Assembly: GCF_002095435.2 (NCBI RefSeq)
Contig: NZ_MJEJ02000042.1
Location: 124,001-188,000 of the forward strand
Source: Williamsia sp. 1138
GTDB taxonomy: Bacteria; Actinomycetota; Actinomycetes; Mycobacteriales; Mycobacteriaceae
Direction: 5' to 3'
DNA: 64,000 nt
Made by a program: the position numbers and the translations under genes. Shown here piece by piece: positions 26,732-35,830 of the stretch (position 1 is its first letter; every line of letters begins with the position of its first letter). A model generated the notes under the pieces. That model did not search any database. It saw nothing but the letters and a program-made list of their open reading frames with translations, and was not told the origin of the DNA.

Positions 26732-27496
26732 TCAGCGGCCGGAGTACGCGCCGCCGTTGATGTGGATGGTCTGACCCGTCACGTATTCTGCGCCGTCAGA
26801 GGCCAACCACACTGCCGCAGCGCCTACATCGCTGCCGCGTCCCAGTCGGGGTATCAGGTTGAGAGCGAAAATATCTGGGAGCGGGGGATACTCGGCGTCC
26901 AAGGCGGCTTGCAGATTCTCCATGAGCCCGAGTGCAAGCGAATTGACTGTCACTCCGCGGTCACCCACCTCGGTGGCTATGTGTCGGAGCGCGCCCTCGA
27001 TCCCGGCTTTTCCGGCGCCGTACATGGCGGCTCCTAGGCCCTTGTTCGCCATAGACCCTGATCCCGAGGAGATCTGGATGACCCTCCCGAAGTTCCGCTC
27101 CAGCATCCCAGCCAGAACGCAGTGCGTGGTGTTCAGAGATCCGTAGAGATTGATGTCGATGTAGGGCGGCCAGCTTGCCGGCAACGAAGTTGCGAAGGGT
27201 TGCCGCTGCGCTTCTGCCGGGATCCCGGCATTGTTGACGAGGATGTCGACGGCCCCGAGTTCGGCTTCCGCGGCGCGTATTCCCTCTGCGACGGCGGTGT
27301 AGTCGGTGATGTCAAAGGGCGCACTGGTGGCTGTGCCCCCGCGAGCCCTGACGGCCTGCGCTCCGGCCTCAGCGCGATCCGCCGCGACGTCATTGATGAT
27401 CACCGATGCACCCGCCGCAGACAGTGCTTGAGCGATTCCCAAACCGGTATTTTGGCCGGCGCCCGTCACCAGGGCGACTCTTCCTTCGAGACTCAC
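26732..27496 (-). CDS. Short-chain dehydrogenase/reductase
   Basis: A 254-residue SDR with an unusual cofactor loop 'TGAGQNTGLG' in place of TGxxxGIG, 'NNAG', Ser in 'QISSGSG', Tyr-x3-Lys as 'YGAGK', and the usual 'INGGAYSGR' end. 'IINDVAAD' after strand 2 favours NAD(H). It uses a GTG start. It lies between the peptide-type importer operon and the crotonase, with an 85-bp gap upstream, and could be a hydroxyacyl-CoA or hydroxysteroid dehydrogenase. Confidence 0.83.
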   Translation of the reverse strand: MSLEGRVALVTGAGQNTGLGIAQALSAAGASVIINDVAADRAEAGAQAVRARGGTATSAPFDITDYTAVAEGIRAAEAELGAVDILVNNAGIPAEAQRQPFATSLPASWPPYIDINLYGSLNTTHCVLAGMLERNFGRVIQISSGSGSMANKGLGAAMYGAGKAGIEGALRHIATEVGDRGVTVNSLALGLMENLQAALDAEYPPLPDIFALNLIPRLGRGSDVGAAAVWLASDGAEYVTGQTIHINGGAYSGR

Positions 27497-27581
27497 TGTT
27501 CCTCAATTCATTGTGATTGCTTGTTCCGTCGGGTGCAAACGTTTGTCGCAGACGGTGATGGCGGTCGATCTGCTCAAAGAT

Positions 27582-28610
27582 CTATGTCGTCTCAGTGACA
27601 ATGATCGGACCAATCGTTTCGTCTGTGTTCGGGAAGTGGCAGGCCACAAAGTGATTGGGTGCCACTTCGCGAATGATCGGTTCTTTGGTCACACACACCT
27701 CCGCCGCTTTGGGGCACCGTGTCCGGAAGCGGCAACCGCTGGGAGGGTCGAGAGGGGAGGGTAGTTCGCCCTGCAGGCTGATCTCACCGGGATCGACCAG
27801 CGGATCTGGTTCGGGGATCGCTGAGAGTAGGGCTTCCGTGTAGGGGTGTAGGGGTGTGGCGTACATCCGATCGGGATCGGCAATCTCGCAGATCTTGCCC
27901 AGATACATGACGATGATGCGGTCGCTGACATTCTTGACCACGGCCAGGTCGTGTGCGATGAACAACAAGGTCAGGCTGTATCTGGCTTTCATGTCCTGGA
28001 GTAGATTCAGGATCTGTGCTTGCACCGACACATCAAGTGCCGAGACTGGTTCGTCGCACACCACAAGCTGCGGTTCTACAACGATCGCCCGGGCGATGGA
28101 GATGCGCTGACATTGACCTCCGGAGAACTCGTGAGGCTTCCTGTCGCCGGCGGTGTCGGGATCGAGACCGACGATTCGGAGCGTCTCATCGACAGCTGCA
28201 TCGCGTTGCACGCGAGTCTTCTCGCCGCTGATATCGAGCCCCTCCGCGACGATCTTCCGGACCTTTCGAAGCGGATTGAGGGAAGATATCGGATCCTGAA
28301 AGATCATCTGCAGGCTCCTGCGGATGGGTCGGAGCTCGCGCGGTGAGAGGCCTGCGAGATCCGTTCCTCCGAAGGTCACGGTGCCCGACGTCGGTGGAGG
28401 AAGTTGCATGATGGCTTTGGCAACGGTGGACTTCCCGCAACCCGACTCGCCGACGAGGCCGAGGGTTTCGCCACGGACGATGTCGAGGCTGATACCAGAA
28501 ACCGCGTGTACCTTTCCGCCGTGTCCGCCGTTGTACTCGACCACGAGGTCGCGCACGCTCAACAAGGTGTCCTTGTTGTCTCGTAGGTGTGCGGTTCCGG
28601 TTCCAGCCAT
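27582..28610 (-). CDS. Oligopeptide/dipeptide-type ABC transporter ATPase (OppF/DppF-like)
   Basis: A 342-residue ATPase with Walker A 'GESGCGKST', signature 'FSGGQCQR' and Walker B 'LVVCDEP', plus the C-terminal Cys-rich OppF/DppF extension ('PPSGCRFRTRCPKA', 'ACHFP') typical of peptide importers and possibly holding an Fe-S cluster. It is the last gene of a five-gene importer; its ATG shares one base with the stop of the partner ATPase (TGATG). Substrate uncertain: the family also imports sugars, metals and drug-like molecules. Confidence 0.9.
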   Translation of the reverse strand: MAGTGTAHLRDNKDTLLSVRDLVVEYNGGHGGKVHAVSGISLDIVRGETLGLVGESGCGKSTVAKAIMQLPPPTSGTVTFGGTDLAGLSPRELRPIRRSLQMIFQDPISSLNPLRKVRKIVAEGLDISGEKTRVQRDAAVDETLRIVGLDPDTAGDRKPHEFSGGQCQRISIARAIVVEPQLVVCDEPVSALDVSVQAQILNLLQDMKARYSLTLLFIAHDLAVVKNVSDRIIVMYLGKICEIADPDRMYATPLHPYTEALLSAIPEPDPLVDPGEISLQGELPSPLDPPSGCRFRTRCPKAAEVCVTKEPIIREVAPNHFVACHFPNTDETIGPIIVTETT

Positions 28611-29728
28611 CAGAGTTCCTTCGTTGTCATCGGCAGTCCGCCCGCCGTCTCGCCCAAGGTGAGGTTCTCGGACAGCGCCGCGGAGCCATCGGCAGTGCCG
28701 ACCGGATAAAAACAGGCGAATCGATGCTCGGCCGCGCTCCGGTGATCTGACGACAGTTCAGGCGTTTCGGTCAGGCAGCGTGGTCGGGAGTGGGGGCACC
28801 GCGGCGCGAAGGCGCATCCCGGTGGCGGATCGATCACTGTAGGAGGGCGCCCTGGAATTGCTTGCAGTCGTGTGTGACTCGGGTCGCTGAGCTTGGGGAT
28901 GGATTCGATGAGGGCTCGTGTGTAAGGGTGGCGCATCTCGCTGAACAAGGTGTGAGTGGGCGCGTGTTCCACAACGCGTCCGGCGTACATCACGGCGATC
29001 TCGTCAGTGCGGCCTGCTACGACCCCGAGGTCGTGGGTGATCAGAATCATCGCCATGCCTTGTTCGCGACGAAGACGGGCCAGCAGTGTCAGGACTTGGT
29101 GTTGGACGGTGACATCAAGGGCGGTGGTGGGTTCGTCAGCGATGAGGAGGTCGGGAGAACATGCGATGGCCAGGGCTATCACCACGCGCTGGCGCATACC
29201 GCCGGAGAGGTTGTGAGGATACTGGGATAGACGCTCGTGAGGTTCGGGAATCCCCACCCACTCCAAGAGCTCCTCTGCCCGGTTGAGCGCTTCCCTCTTG
29301 GACAGGTCGGTGTGTCGCCGTAGGGTTTCGGTCAGTTGACGCCCGATGGTGAGCACGGGCGTCAACGACGTCATCGGGTCTTGGAAGACCATGGCTACGC
29401 GTGAACCCCACAACGCGCGGGCTTCGGACTTGCTGAGTGACGCCGTATCGCGTCCCTCGATCTCCACCCGCGAACCAGGTTGGATGACCGCGCTTGGTGC
29501 GAGAATGTTCATGATCGCCCGTGAGAGCACGGACTTGCCCGAACCGGACTCGCCGACGATCCCGAGGGTTCGGCCGCGAGAGAGGTCGAATTCGACGCCA
29601 TCAACCGCACGCACCATGCCACGAGGAGTGTCAAACCACACTCGCAGGTTGTGCACGGTCAGGATCGGCCCGTCACGCTTCGGCAGTTCGTCCGCGGGAC
29701 TCACAGACTTGGGCGTTGAGACATTCAC
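28610..29728 (-). CDS. Oligopeptide/dipeptide-type ABC transporter ATPase (OppD/DppD-like)
   Basis: A 372-residue ATPase with Walker A 'GESGSGKSV', signature 'LSGGMRQR', Walker B 'LLIADEP' and the C-terminal Cys motif ('PPGCAFAPRCPHSRPRC'). The GTG at 29728 forms a GTGA overlap with the upstream permease stop, so I prefer it to the longer frame from 29764. It forms the heterodimeric motor with the OppF-like protein. Confidence 0.9.
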   Translation of the reverse strand: MNVSTPKSVSPADELPKRDGPILTVHNLRVWFDTPRGMVRAVDGVEFDLSRGRTLGIVGESGSGKSVLSRAIMNILAPSAVIQPGSRVEIEGRDTASLSKSEARALWGSRVAMVFQDPMTSLTPVLTIGRQLTETLRRHTDLSKREALNRAEELLEWVGIPEPHERLSQYPHNLSGGMRQRVVIALAIACSPDLLIADEPTTALDVTVQHQVLTLLARLRREQGMAMILITHDLGVVAGRTDEIAVMYAGRVVEHAPTHTLFSEMRHPYTRALIESIPKLSDPSHTRLQAIPGRPPTVIDPPPGCAFAPRCPHSRPRCLTETPELSSDHRSAAEHRFACFYPVGTADGSAALSENLTLGETAGGLPMTTKEL

Positions 29729-30699
29729 AATGACGATTCCCTTCCGACCCGTCCACGAGCCCAATCGCCCACGCGGTTCAACGAGAAGACCGTGAGGAAG
29801 AAGAACATTCCCGGAACCAATACCAAATAGGGTGCTTCGTAGAGGCTTTCGCGTCCCGCAGCGATCATCCCACCCCAGCTTGGCGCGGGCGGTGGGATGC
29901 CCAGACCGAGGAAGCTGAGGGATCCTTCTGCCACAACCAACCCGGCGGCGACGACCGTCGCAAACGAAAACACCGGCAGCAGAACGTTGGGCAGGATTTC
30001 ACGAAGGATGATTCGGATACTGCTGGCGCCCATCGACTTCGCGGCAGTGACGAACTCGCGATTCGCGAACGAGATCGTATTCGCTCGTGCTATTCGCACG
30101 AAAGTTGGTGCACCGACGATGCCGAGGCCCACTGCCAGTGTCGTTGCGCTGGGCTCCATCACGGCTACCAGCGCGATGAGAAGGATGAGCGGTGGAAATG
30201 CCAGAATCATGCTTGTTCCGATATCGAACGTGGTGTCCAGCGCACCTCTGAAGTAGCCCGCGACGATGCCGATCGCGGTCCCGGTGACAAGCGCTATCAG
30301 GGTGGCCCCGATGGCCACTGCCAACGAGACCCTGGCGCCGTAGATCACGCGGCTGAGTTGGTCTCGTCCGATCTCATCCGTGCCCAGAATATGTGCGGCG
30401 TTCTTGAAAGGCTCCAAAGAGTACGAATCGGTGATCTCCGACGGAGACGGCAGCGGGAGCAGGTCGGCGAACACTGCAGCGGAGACGATCAGTACCAGCC
30501 AGATCACCCCCACGGCAGCGCCGATATCTCGTTTGCGACGGTGTCTGCGTTTGGTGACCTGCACCTCTGCCGCGGCATGACCGGCTTTCACGTCGAGATC
30601 GACATTTCCGGCGTATCCGGGATCGATAGGCGTGGGTTTTGTCAGTAGCACTCGCGTCTCGTCGGGGGTTACTGATGCTCTCGTCTCGGGGTGACTCAT
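29725..30699 (-). CDS. Oligopeptide/dipeptide-type ABC permease (OppC/DppC-like)
   Basis: A 324-residue inner-membrane permease. After a ~55-residue cytoplasmic tail ending in a basic 'KRRHRRKR' it has about six hydrophobic segments and the DppC signature 'GTDEIGRDQLSRVIYGARVS'. The EAA-like loop 'AAKSMGASSIRIILREILPN' contacts the ATPases. Its start overlaps the upstream permease by ATGA and its stop overlaps the ATPase by GTGA. Confidence 0.9.
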   Translation of the reverse strand: MSHPETRASVTPDETRVLLTKPTPIDPGYAGNVDLDVKAGHAAAEVQVTKRRHRRKRDIGAAVGVIWLVLIVSAAVFADLLPLPSPSEITDSYSLEPFKNAAHILGTDEIGRDQLSRVIYGARVSLAVAIGATLIALVTGTAIGIVAGYFRGALDTTFDIGTSMILAFPPLILLIALVAVMEPSATTLAVGLGIVGAPTFVRIARANTISFANREFVTAAKSMGASSIRIILREILPNVLLPVFSFATVVAAGLVVAEGSLSFLGLGIPPPAPSWGGMIAAGRESLYEAPYLVLVPGMFFFLTVFSLNRVGDWARGRVGRESSL

Positions 30700-31643
30700 G
30701 CGGTCCTCACTCTCGGATCGAGTACGGGGTAGGCGAGGTCGACCAACGCGTTGAGCAGGACGTAGGCGACCGCCACGACAAGAACGATTCCCTGGATCAT
30801 CAGGAAGTCACGCCCGGTGATAGATGTGATGACCAACGAGCCGAGCCCGGGCAGAGAGAACAGAGTCTCGACGATGACCGTGCCTCCGATCAGCCGTCCG
30901 AGTGACACCCCCATCACCGTGATGAGAGAGAACGCCGACGGACGCAAGGCATGTGTGAACAGAATGCGCGGCGACGAGAGGCCCCGTGCCCGGGCCGAGA
31001 GGACAAAATCGTGCTGCAGTGTCGCCATCATGTCATTGCGGAGGACGCGAATGAATCCCACAGCCTCGATCGCCGAGAGCGTCACCACCGGTAAGATCAA
31101 ACTCTCGATGTGGGGACCAAGTCCCTCCGATATCGGTGTCCATCCGGTGACCGGCAGGGTACCGAGACTGACCGCGAAGACGAACACCAACAAAACCCCG
31201 AGAAGAAAACTGGGTATCGACAGAGTGACCGAGCAGATGAACGTGGCTACTCGATCGAAGATCCCACCCGCACGGTATGCCGACCAGACTCCGACCGGAA
31301 CTGCAATCAGAAGTGCCAACAGTATTGACAGTCCTGCCAATTCGATGGTGACAGGCAAACGTTCCAAAATCGCGTCGGTGACGGGAACCTGGGACTGCAT
31401 CGAGCGGCCGAGGTCCCCGTGGAGTGCATTGCCGAGCCATTCGAAATACCTGCCGACCAACGGACCGTCCAAGCCATACTGTGCGGTCGCGGCGGCCCGC
31501 ATCTCGGGGGTGGCTCCGGCCGGAAGCACGGAGTCAACCGGATCACCAGGTATGAGTTCGAGTAGGAGGAAGGTCGCGACGCTGACCAGCGAGAGGACAG
31601 CAACGAGCTTGGCGACATAGCGCACCGCACCATGTTTGATCAT
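30696..31643 (-). CDS. Oligopeptide/dipeptide-type ABC permease (OppB/DppB-like)
   Basis: A 315-residue permease beginning with a transmembrane helix and the DppB motif 'LELIPGDPVDSVLP', then about five more membrane segments and an EAA loop ('SARARGLSSPRILFTHALRPS'). The ATG at 31643 has GGGAAG upstream; a TTG two codons earlier is less likely. It pairs with the DppC-like permease encoded next. Confidence 0.9.
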   Translation of the reverse strand: MIKHGAVRYVAKLVAVLSLVSVATFLLLELIPGDPVDSVLPAGATPEMRAAATAQYGLDGPLVGRYFEWLGNALHGDLGRSMQSQVPVTDAILERLPVTIELAGLSILLALLIAVPVGVWSAYRAGGIFDRVATFICSVTLSIPSFLLGVLLVFVFAVSLGTLPVTGWTPISEGLGPHIESLILPVVTLSAIEAVGFIRVLRNDMMATLQHDFVLSARARGLSSPRILFTHALRPSAFSLITVMGVSLGRLIGGTVIVETLFSLPGLGSLVITSITGRDFLMIQGIVLVVAVAYVLLNALVDLAYPVLDPRVRTA

Positions 31644-31719
31644 GATCAACTTCCCGCATTTTTGGAGTGGATGCCGGGGAAACGATGGAGCACAGTATCG
31701 AAGGACGATGCGTTCGGTG

Positions 31720-33273
31720 TTACTGCTGCACCCATGCCAGGTCCGACCGGAACCAATAGGAATAGAGGTTTTCGATGCCGTTGACGTTGGAAGGCGAGAT
31801 CAGGTAGGTCTTCGCATGACGCCAGAATCGGTACGCGTTGGCATCCACGATTCCGGCGATCGCGTCCGCGTAAGCGTTGTTGACGGTGTCGGGATCGTTG
31901 GACGTATGGGTGAGCTCGAGGGCTTGGTCAACGCCCGGGTCGGAGAATCCCGAGGTGTTGCTGGGGCCGTCCGTGGTGAACACTTTGTACAGGTTCTCGG
32001 GATTCGCGCCACCCAGCGAGCTGATGATGAGGTCGTAGTTCCCGGATGTCAACGCGGAGTAAAACGCTCCGCCGTCGAGTGCGACGATCTTCAGGTTCAA
32101 TCCGTTCACCTTGGCGAACTGTGCCTGCAGCAGTTCTCCGACCTGTGTGAGCACCGGACTGCCTGCTGTGGTCGTGAACGTGAGTTCGACCTCGCGTCCG
32201 CCGGTCTGGGCACGATAGTCGTCGATCAGCTTCTGAGCGCCGGCGATATCTTGGGCGGTCCATTCTGATGACGGATCGTAGAAGGGGCTGTCGGCGGGTG
32301 TGAATCCGGTGGCGACGTCTTCGCCGGGATAGACCGCGTTCATGATCTGCTCGTTGTCGAAGACCTTCCCGACAGCGTCGCGCACACGCGGGTCTGCGAG
32401 TGGACCCCGATCGCTTATCTGGACACCCGTGCCACCCATCATCGTCGCTTCGCTGACGTTCATGCCTGCTGACTCGGCGCGATCGGCGTACTTCTTCAAT
32501 GTGACTGCCATGACGTTGATCTCGCCCGCCTGAAGAGCGTTGTAACGCTGGTCGTCGGCAGGAATCGTTTTGATCACCAGCCGATCTGCGTACGGCCTTG
32601 GTTGATCCCAATACTGGGGGTTGCGGTCGAGGGTCATCTGGGTGCCGCGGGCCCAATTCGTCATGATGAACGGTCCGGCTCCGACTGGTGCGTTACCGAA
32701 GTCTTTCCCCTTCTCCTTGATCGCGGTGGGTGAGCCAACGAACGCCAAATCTTCCGCGATGTAGTTCGGAAGCTGATAATCCACCTTCTTCGAGGTGACC
32801 AGTAGGGTCGTTGGATCGGAAACCTGCCAGGTGATCCCGGTCGCAGCAGCGGCGCTCGGTGACAGCAGTGCCGGATCCAGCGCACGGTTCCAGTTGAAAG
32901 CAACGGCATCTGCATCAAACGGTGTGCCGTCGGTGAATGTCAGATTGGGTCGGAGCTTGAGTGTCCATTCTTTGCCGTCTTGCGTCGTGAACGATTCCGC
33001 CATGCCGGGCTGAAACTCGCGGCTGTCGATGTTGTAGTACATGAGCGCACCGTAGATCGCCTGGCAGGGCCCCAGTCCGATCCCGAGCGCACAGGTCACC
33101 GGATCGACGGACTGGGCTTCGGTGTTGAAGGCGTAGGTCAGAGTGCCGCCTCGCGCTGGGTCGCCGGCAGGCTCGTTCTGTGCAGACTCCTTGCCCCCCG
33201 AGCACGCGGAGAGCATCAACGACAGCGCGGCCCCCGCGCTAAAGACTGCTAAAAGGCGACTTCTCTTTGGCAC
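31720..33273 (-). CDS. Peptide/nickel-type (SBP_bac_5) substrate-binding lipoprotein
   Basis: A 517-residue extracellular binding protein and first gene of the importer operon. The signal peptide ends in 'LSAC' with Cys24 as lipid anchor. Family features include 'RGGTLTYAFNTEAQSVDP', 'LRPNLTFTDGTPFDADAVAFNWNR' and 'NAPVGAGPFIMTNW'. It starts at GTG 33273 with AGGGAG upstream. Proteins of this class bind peptides but also many other solutes. Its presence in a steroid-type island and the shared motif in its promoter region suggest a pathway substrate; that is inference. Confidence 0.9.
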   Translation of the reverse strand: MPKRSRLLAVFSAGAALSLMLSACSGGKESAQNEPAGDPARGGTLTYAFNTEAQSVDPVTCALGIGLGPCQAIYGALMYYNIDSREFQPGMAESFTTQDGKEWTLKLRPNLTFTDGTPFDADAVAFNWNRALDPALLSPSAAAATGITWQVSDPTTLLVTSKKVDYQLPNYIAEDLAFVGSPTAIKEKGKDFGNAPVGAGPFIMTNWARGTQMTLDRNPQYWDQPRPYADRLVIKTIPADDQRYNALQAGEINVMAVTLKKYADRAESAGMNVSEATMMGGTGVQISDRGPLADPRVRDAVGKVFDNEQIMNAVYPGEDVATGFTPADSPFYDPSSEWTAQDIAGAQKLIDDYRAQTGGREVELTFTTTAGSPVLTQVGELLQAQFAKVNGLNLKIVALDGGAFYSALTSGNYDLIISSLGGANPENLYKVFTTDGPSNTSGFSDPGVDQALELTHTSNDPDTVNNAYADAIAGIVDANAYRFWRHAKTYLISPSNVNGIENLYSYWFRSDLAWVQQ

Positions 33274-33394
33274 TGCACGCTCCCTGTTCTGACGATGACG
33301 GCGGTCTTGGTTGCTGGATGATCAGCGGTGCGCCAGACCCCGGGCGACTTCACGTCGCATTAAGTCAGTGCGCGCGGACGTCGACAAGGGGACG

Positions 33395-33410
33395 TTCCAT
33401 CCAGTGGGCG
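33395..33410. promoter_or_regulatory. Shared operator-like motif between importer operon and kinase gene
   Basis: TTCCATCCAGTGGGCG is identical in its first 14 bases to the site at 34786. It lies in a 345-bp divergent gap, 121 bp from the binding-protein start and 208 bp from the kinase start. Nothing else recognisable was seen in 33274-33618. Confidence 0.48.
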
Positions 33411-33618
33411 AAAGTGGTTGCGAAGGGGGATGACCCGAGCTCTTTGCGCATCGACGCTTCACCACCTCCCACCGAGCGGTCTCAAGGCTTGTGACTGTCA
33501 GAGAGCCCGCGGACGCTTCTGTAGAGGCGAGTCATCTTCGAAGCTGGGCATGGTGAAGAGGCTTACGAGGACAGCGCCCAGATCAAGGACCGCCCGGAAC
33601 GCGAAATGGAGTGAATGA

Positions 33619-34637
33619 ATGGAGACCGTTGAGGTCGATCTCGACCTCCCGCGGCTTGCGGAATGGCTGAGAGCTGAACATTCGGACCTGGGCAAGCCGG
33701 TGAAGGCGTGGCTTCTGGCCGGCGGAAGATCCAACATCACGATCGGACTGGAGACTGAAGCGGGTGAACGTTACTGCCTGCGACGGCCACCCGGCGGGGA
33801 CGTCGCGCAGTCCCACAACATCGAGCGCGAGTACCGATTCTTGGAGCGGCTGCAGGCGTCTGAGGTTCCTGTCCCGGCGGTGCTCGCCTATTGCAACGAC
33901 CCGAGAGTGGTCGGAACGCCGTTCTTCATGATGCGCTTTGTCGAGGGAACGTTGTGCGGGGATGCTTCCGATGCCGCACAGCTCTCGGACGGAATGCGAT
34001 CGGCGACGGGCCACTCAATGGCTCCGACGCTCGCACGGCTACATGACATCGATCTGGTGGGGTCAGGAGTCGGCGACCTCGCGCGGCAGGAGGACTTCAT
34101 CGGGCGCCAACTCCGAGCAATGCGTCGGGGGCTACAGCCGAATGATCTCAAGCGGTGGCCCCAGTTCGTAGCGATTGAGACTGCACTGATGACCCGAAGA
34201 CCTGCGGAAACCGAGGTCACCCTCGTGCACGGTGATTTCAAGATGGGCAACTGCATTTTCGCCGACGACGGTTCGGTCGCCGCGGTTCTGGATTGGGAGT
34301 TGGCTACACTCGGTAGCCCTCTGGCCGATGTCGGTTGGCTGGTCGCGAGTTGGCGACCACCGGGCGACACCGAGCCGCGGATTCTGCAAGCGCCATCAAC
34401 GATGGAGGGGTTTCCGGGCGTCGATGAGGTATTGATCGCCTATCGGGATGCTGCCGGCCGAATTTGGCCGACCTTCCCTACTTCATTGCTCTCGCCGAAT
34501 GGAAATGGGCTTGTATCAACGTCGGTATCCATCGAAGATACAGTCAAAAACTAATGGGTTCTGCCACAGTAGATCTCACGCTTGTGGAAGGCGAGATCGA
34601 GAGCCGGTTGGCAACAGCCGGGAGGGCACTCCGCTGA
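33619..34637 (+). pseudogene. APH-type phosphotransferase (acyl-CoA-dehydrogenase-associated kinase family), frameshifted near its 3' end
   Basis: The first 281 residues are a normal aminoglycoside-phosphotransferase-fold protein: 'GGRSNITIGL' nucleotide loop, catalytic 'VHGDFKMGN' and 'LDWELATLGSP'. The frame then runs into a short unrelated tail ending at 34554. From 34461 the next frame encodes 'NLADLPYFIALAEWKWA' and 'VGIHRRYSQK', the usual C-terminus of this family, and stops at 34635-34637. A single missing base near 34460 explains it and would restore a protein of about 339 residues, the normal family length. It is either a real mutation or a sequence error. Such kinases often accompany acyl-CoA dehydrogenases; their substrate is unknown. 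Confidence 0.8.
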
Positions 34638-34785
34638 CAAGTACCGACGGCGAGACCGGATCGTGAACACGCAAGCGGTGTCGCGGTATCGATTCAGCCG
34701 AAGTGCACTGTCACCATGCTGTGCTTGACGCGCGGCCAGTTCTCGGTGCGCCCGATCAGACACTGGGGTGTTCCGAACATCGACC

Positions 34786-34801
34786 TTCCATCCAGTGGGA
34801 A
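34786..34801. promoter_or_regulatory. Shared operator-like motif, best copy, upstream of an SDR
   Basis: TTCCATCCAGTGGGAA has inverted TTCC/GGAA arms and is the fullest copy in the window. It lies 110 bp before the SDR start at 34912. No gene was recognised in 34638-34911. Confidence 0.55.
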
Positions 34802-34911
34802 CTGGATGACCTTTCAACCCTGTCGACCGGCATCATGGGCTTTTCAAGTGTGACCGGTGGCCCGAAATCGCACCGCCGTTTCGGGCAGTCATTGCAGGTG
34901 AGGAGCGAGAT

Positions 34912-35709
34912 ATGAATCGGTTCGAGGGTCGCCGGGTTCTGGTGACGGGCGCCGCTTCGGGAATCGGCAGGGCGTCGGTGTTGCGTTTGCTCGCCGAGGG
35001 AGCTGCAGTTGTAGCTGCGGACGTGGTGGAGGCCGGTCTGGTCGTGACCGATTCGGCTGCCGTCGAATCGGGGTACGGGGATCGATTGACGACTCACGTG
35101 ATCGATATCGGCGACGAAAGCTCGGTCAGCCAAGGTGTCGCTTTCGCGACGAACAGTCTTGGCGGGCTGGACGTTCTCGTGAACGCGGCGGGCATTCTAC
35201 GCAGCGCGCACACCGAAGCGATGCCGCTCGAGGACTGGGACAAGATCATTCGAATCAACCTCACTGGTACGTTCCTGATGATTCGCGAGTCCCTGCCGTC
35301 GCTCATTGAATCTGGGCACGGTGTGATCGTGAACTTCACCTCCACTTCGGCGACTTTCGCGCATCCCTACATGGCGGCCTACGCGGCCAGCAAGGGCGGA
35401 ATCTGGTCGCTCACCCACGCCGTCGCGCTCGAATATGCGAGCAAAGGAATTCGTGCTATTTCAGTCGCGCCAGGGAGCATCACCTCGGGAATGACTGCGG
35501 CGCCGGGTATTCCTGACGACGCCGACTTCTCGTTGTTCGCGAAACTGCAGCCGGTCCTGGTAGGTACACCTACTGGCGATGATGTAGATCAAGCGCCGGG
35601 TATGGCAGGCCCAGACAAGGTCGCAAGTGTGGTCGCGATGCTGGCGTCGGACGATGGTGCGTTCATCACCGGTACCGAGGTTCGGATCGACGGTGGTACC
35701 CACATGTGA
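34912..35709 (+). CDS. Short-chain dehydrogenase/reductase
   Basis: A 265-residue SDR with 'TGAASGIG', 'NAAG', Ser in 'NFTSTSA', Tyr-x3-Lys as 'YAASK' and a normal 'VRIDGGTHM' end. 'VAADVVEA' after strand 2 suggests NAD(H). A short insertion ('TPTGDDVDQAPGMAG') in the substrate loop may shape specificity. GAGCGAG lies upstream. The acyl-CoA synthetase starts 121 bp downstream. Confidence 0.85.
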   Translation: MNRFEGRRVLVTGAASGIGRASVLRLLAEGAAVVAADVVEAGLVVTDSAAVESGYGDRLTTHVIDIGDESSVSQGVAFATNSLGGLDVLVNAAGILRSAHTEAMPLEDWDKIIRINLTGTFLMIRESLPSLIESGHGVIVNFTSTSATFAHPYMAAYAASKGGIWSLTHAVALEYASKGIRAISVAPGSITSGMTAAPGIPDDADFSLFAKLQPVLVGTPTGDDVDQAPGMAGPDKVASVVAMLASDDGAFITGTEVRIDGGTHM

Positions 35710-35830
35710 GGCGCCCGATGCATAGCGGTCACTTGTGGGTGCCGCAACTGTGAGGTTCCGTCCGCCGAATCCATGCTTCTCGGAATCGCGGTGGTGCGAC
35801 ACGAGGAGACTGAACGTCGATAGAAGGAGC

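Noticed and set aside
35756-35770. TTCCGTCCGCCGAAT as another copy of the shared motif
   Set aside because: Only the left arm matches; without the GGGA arm it is no better than expected by chance.
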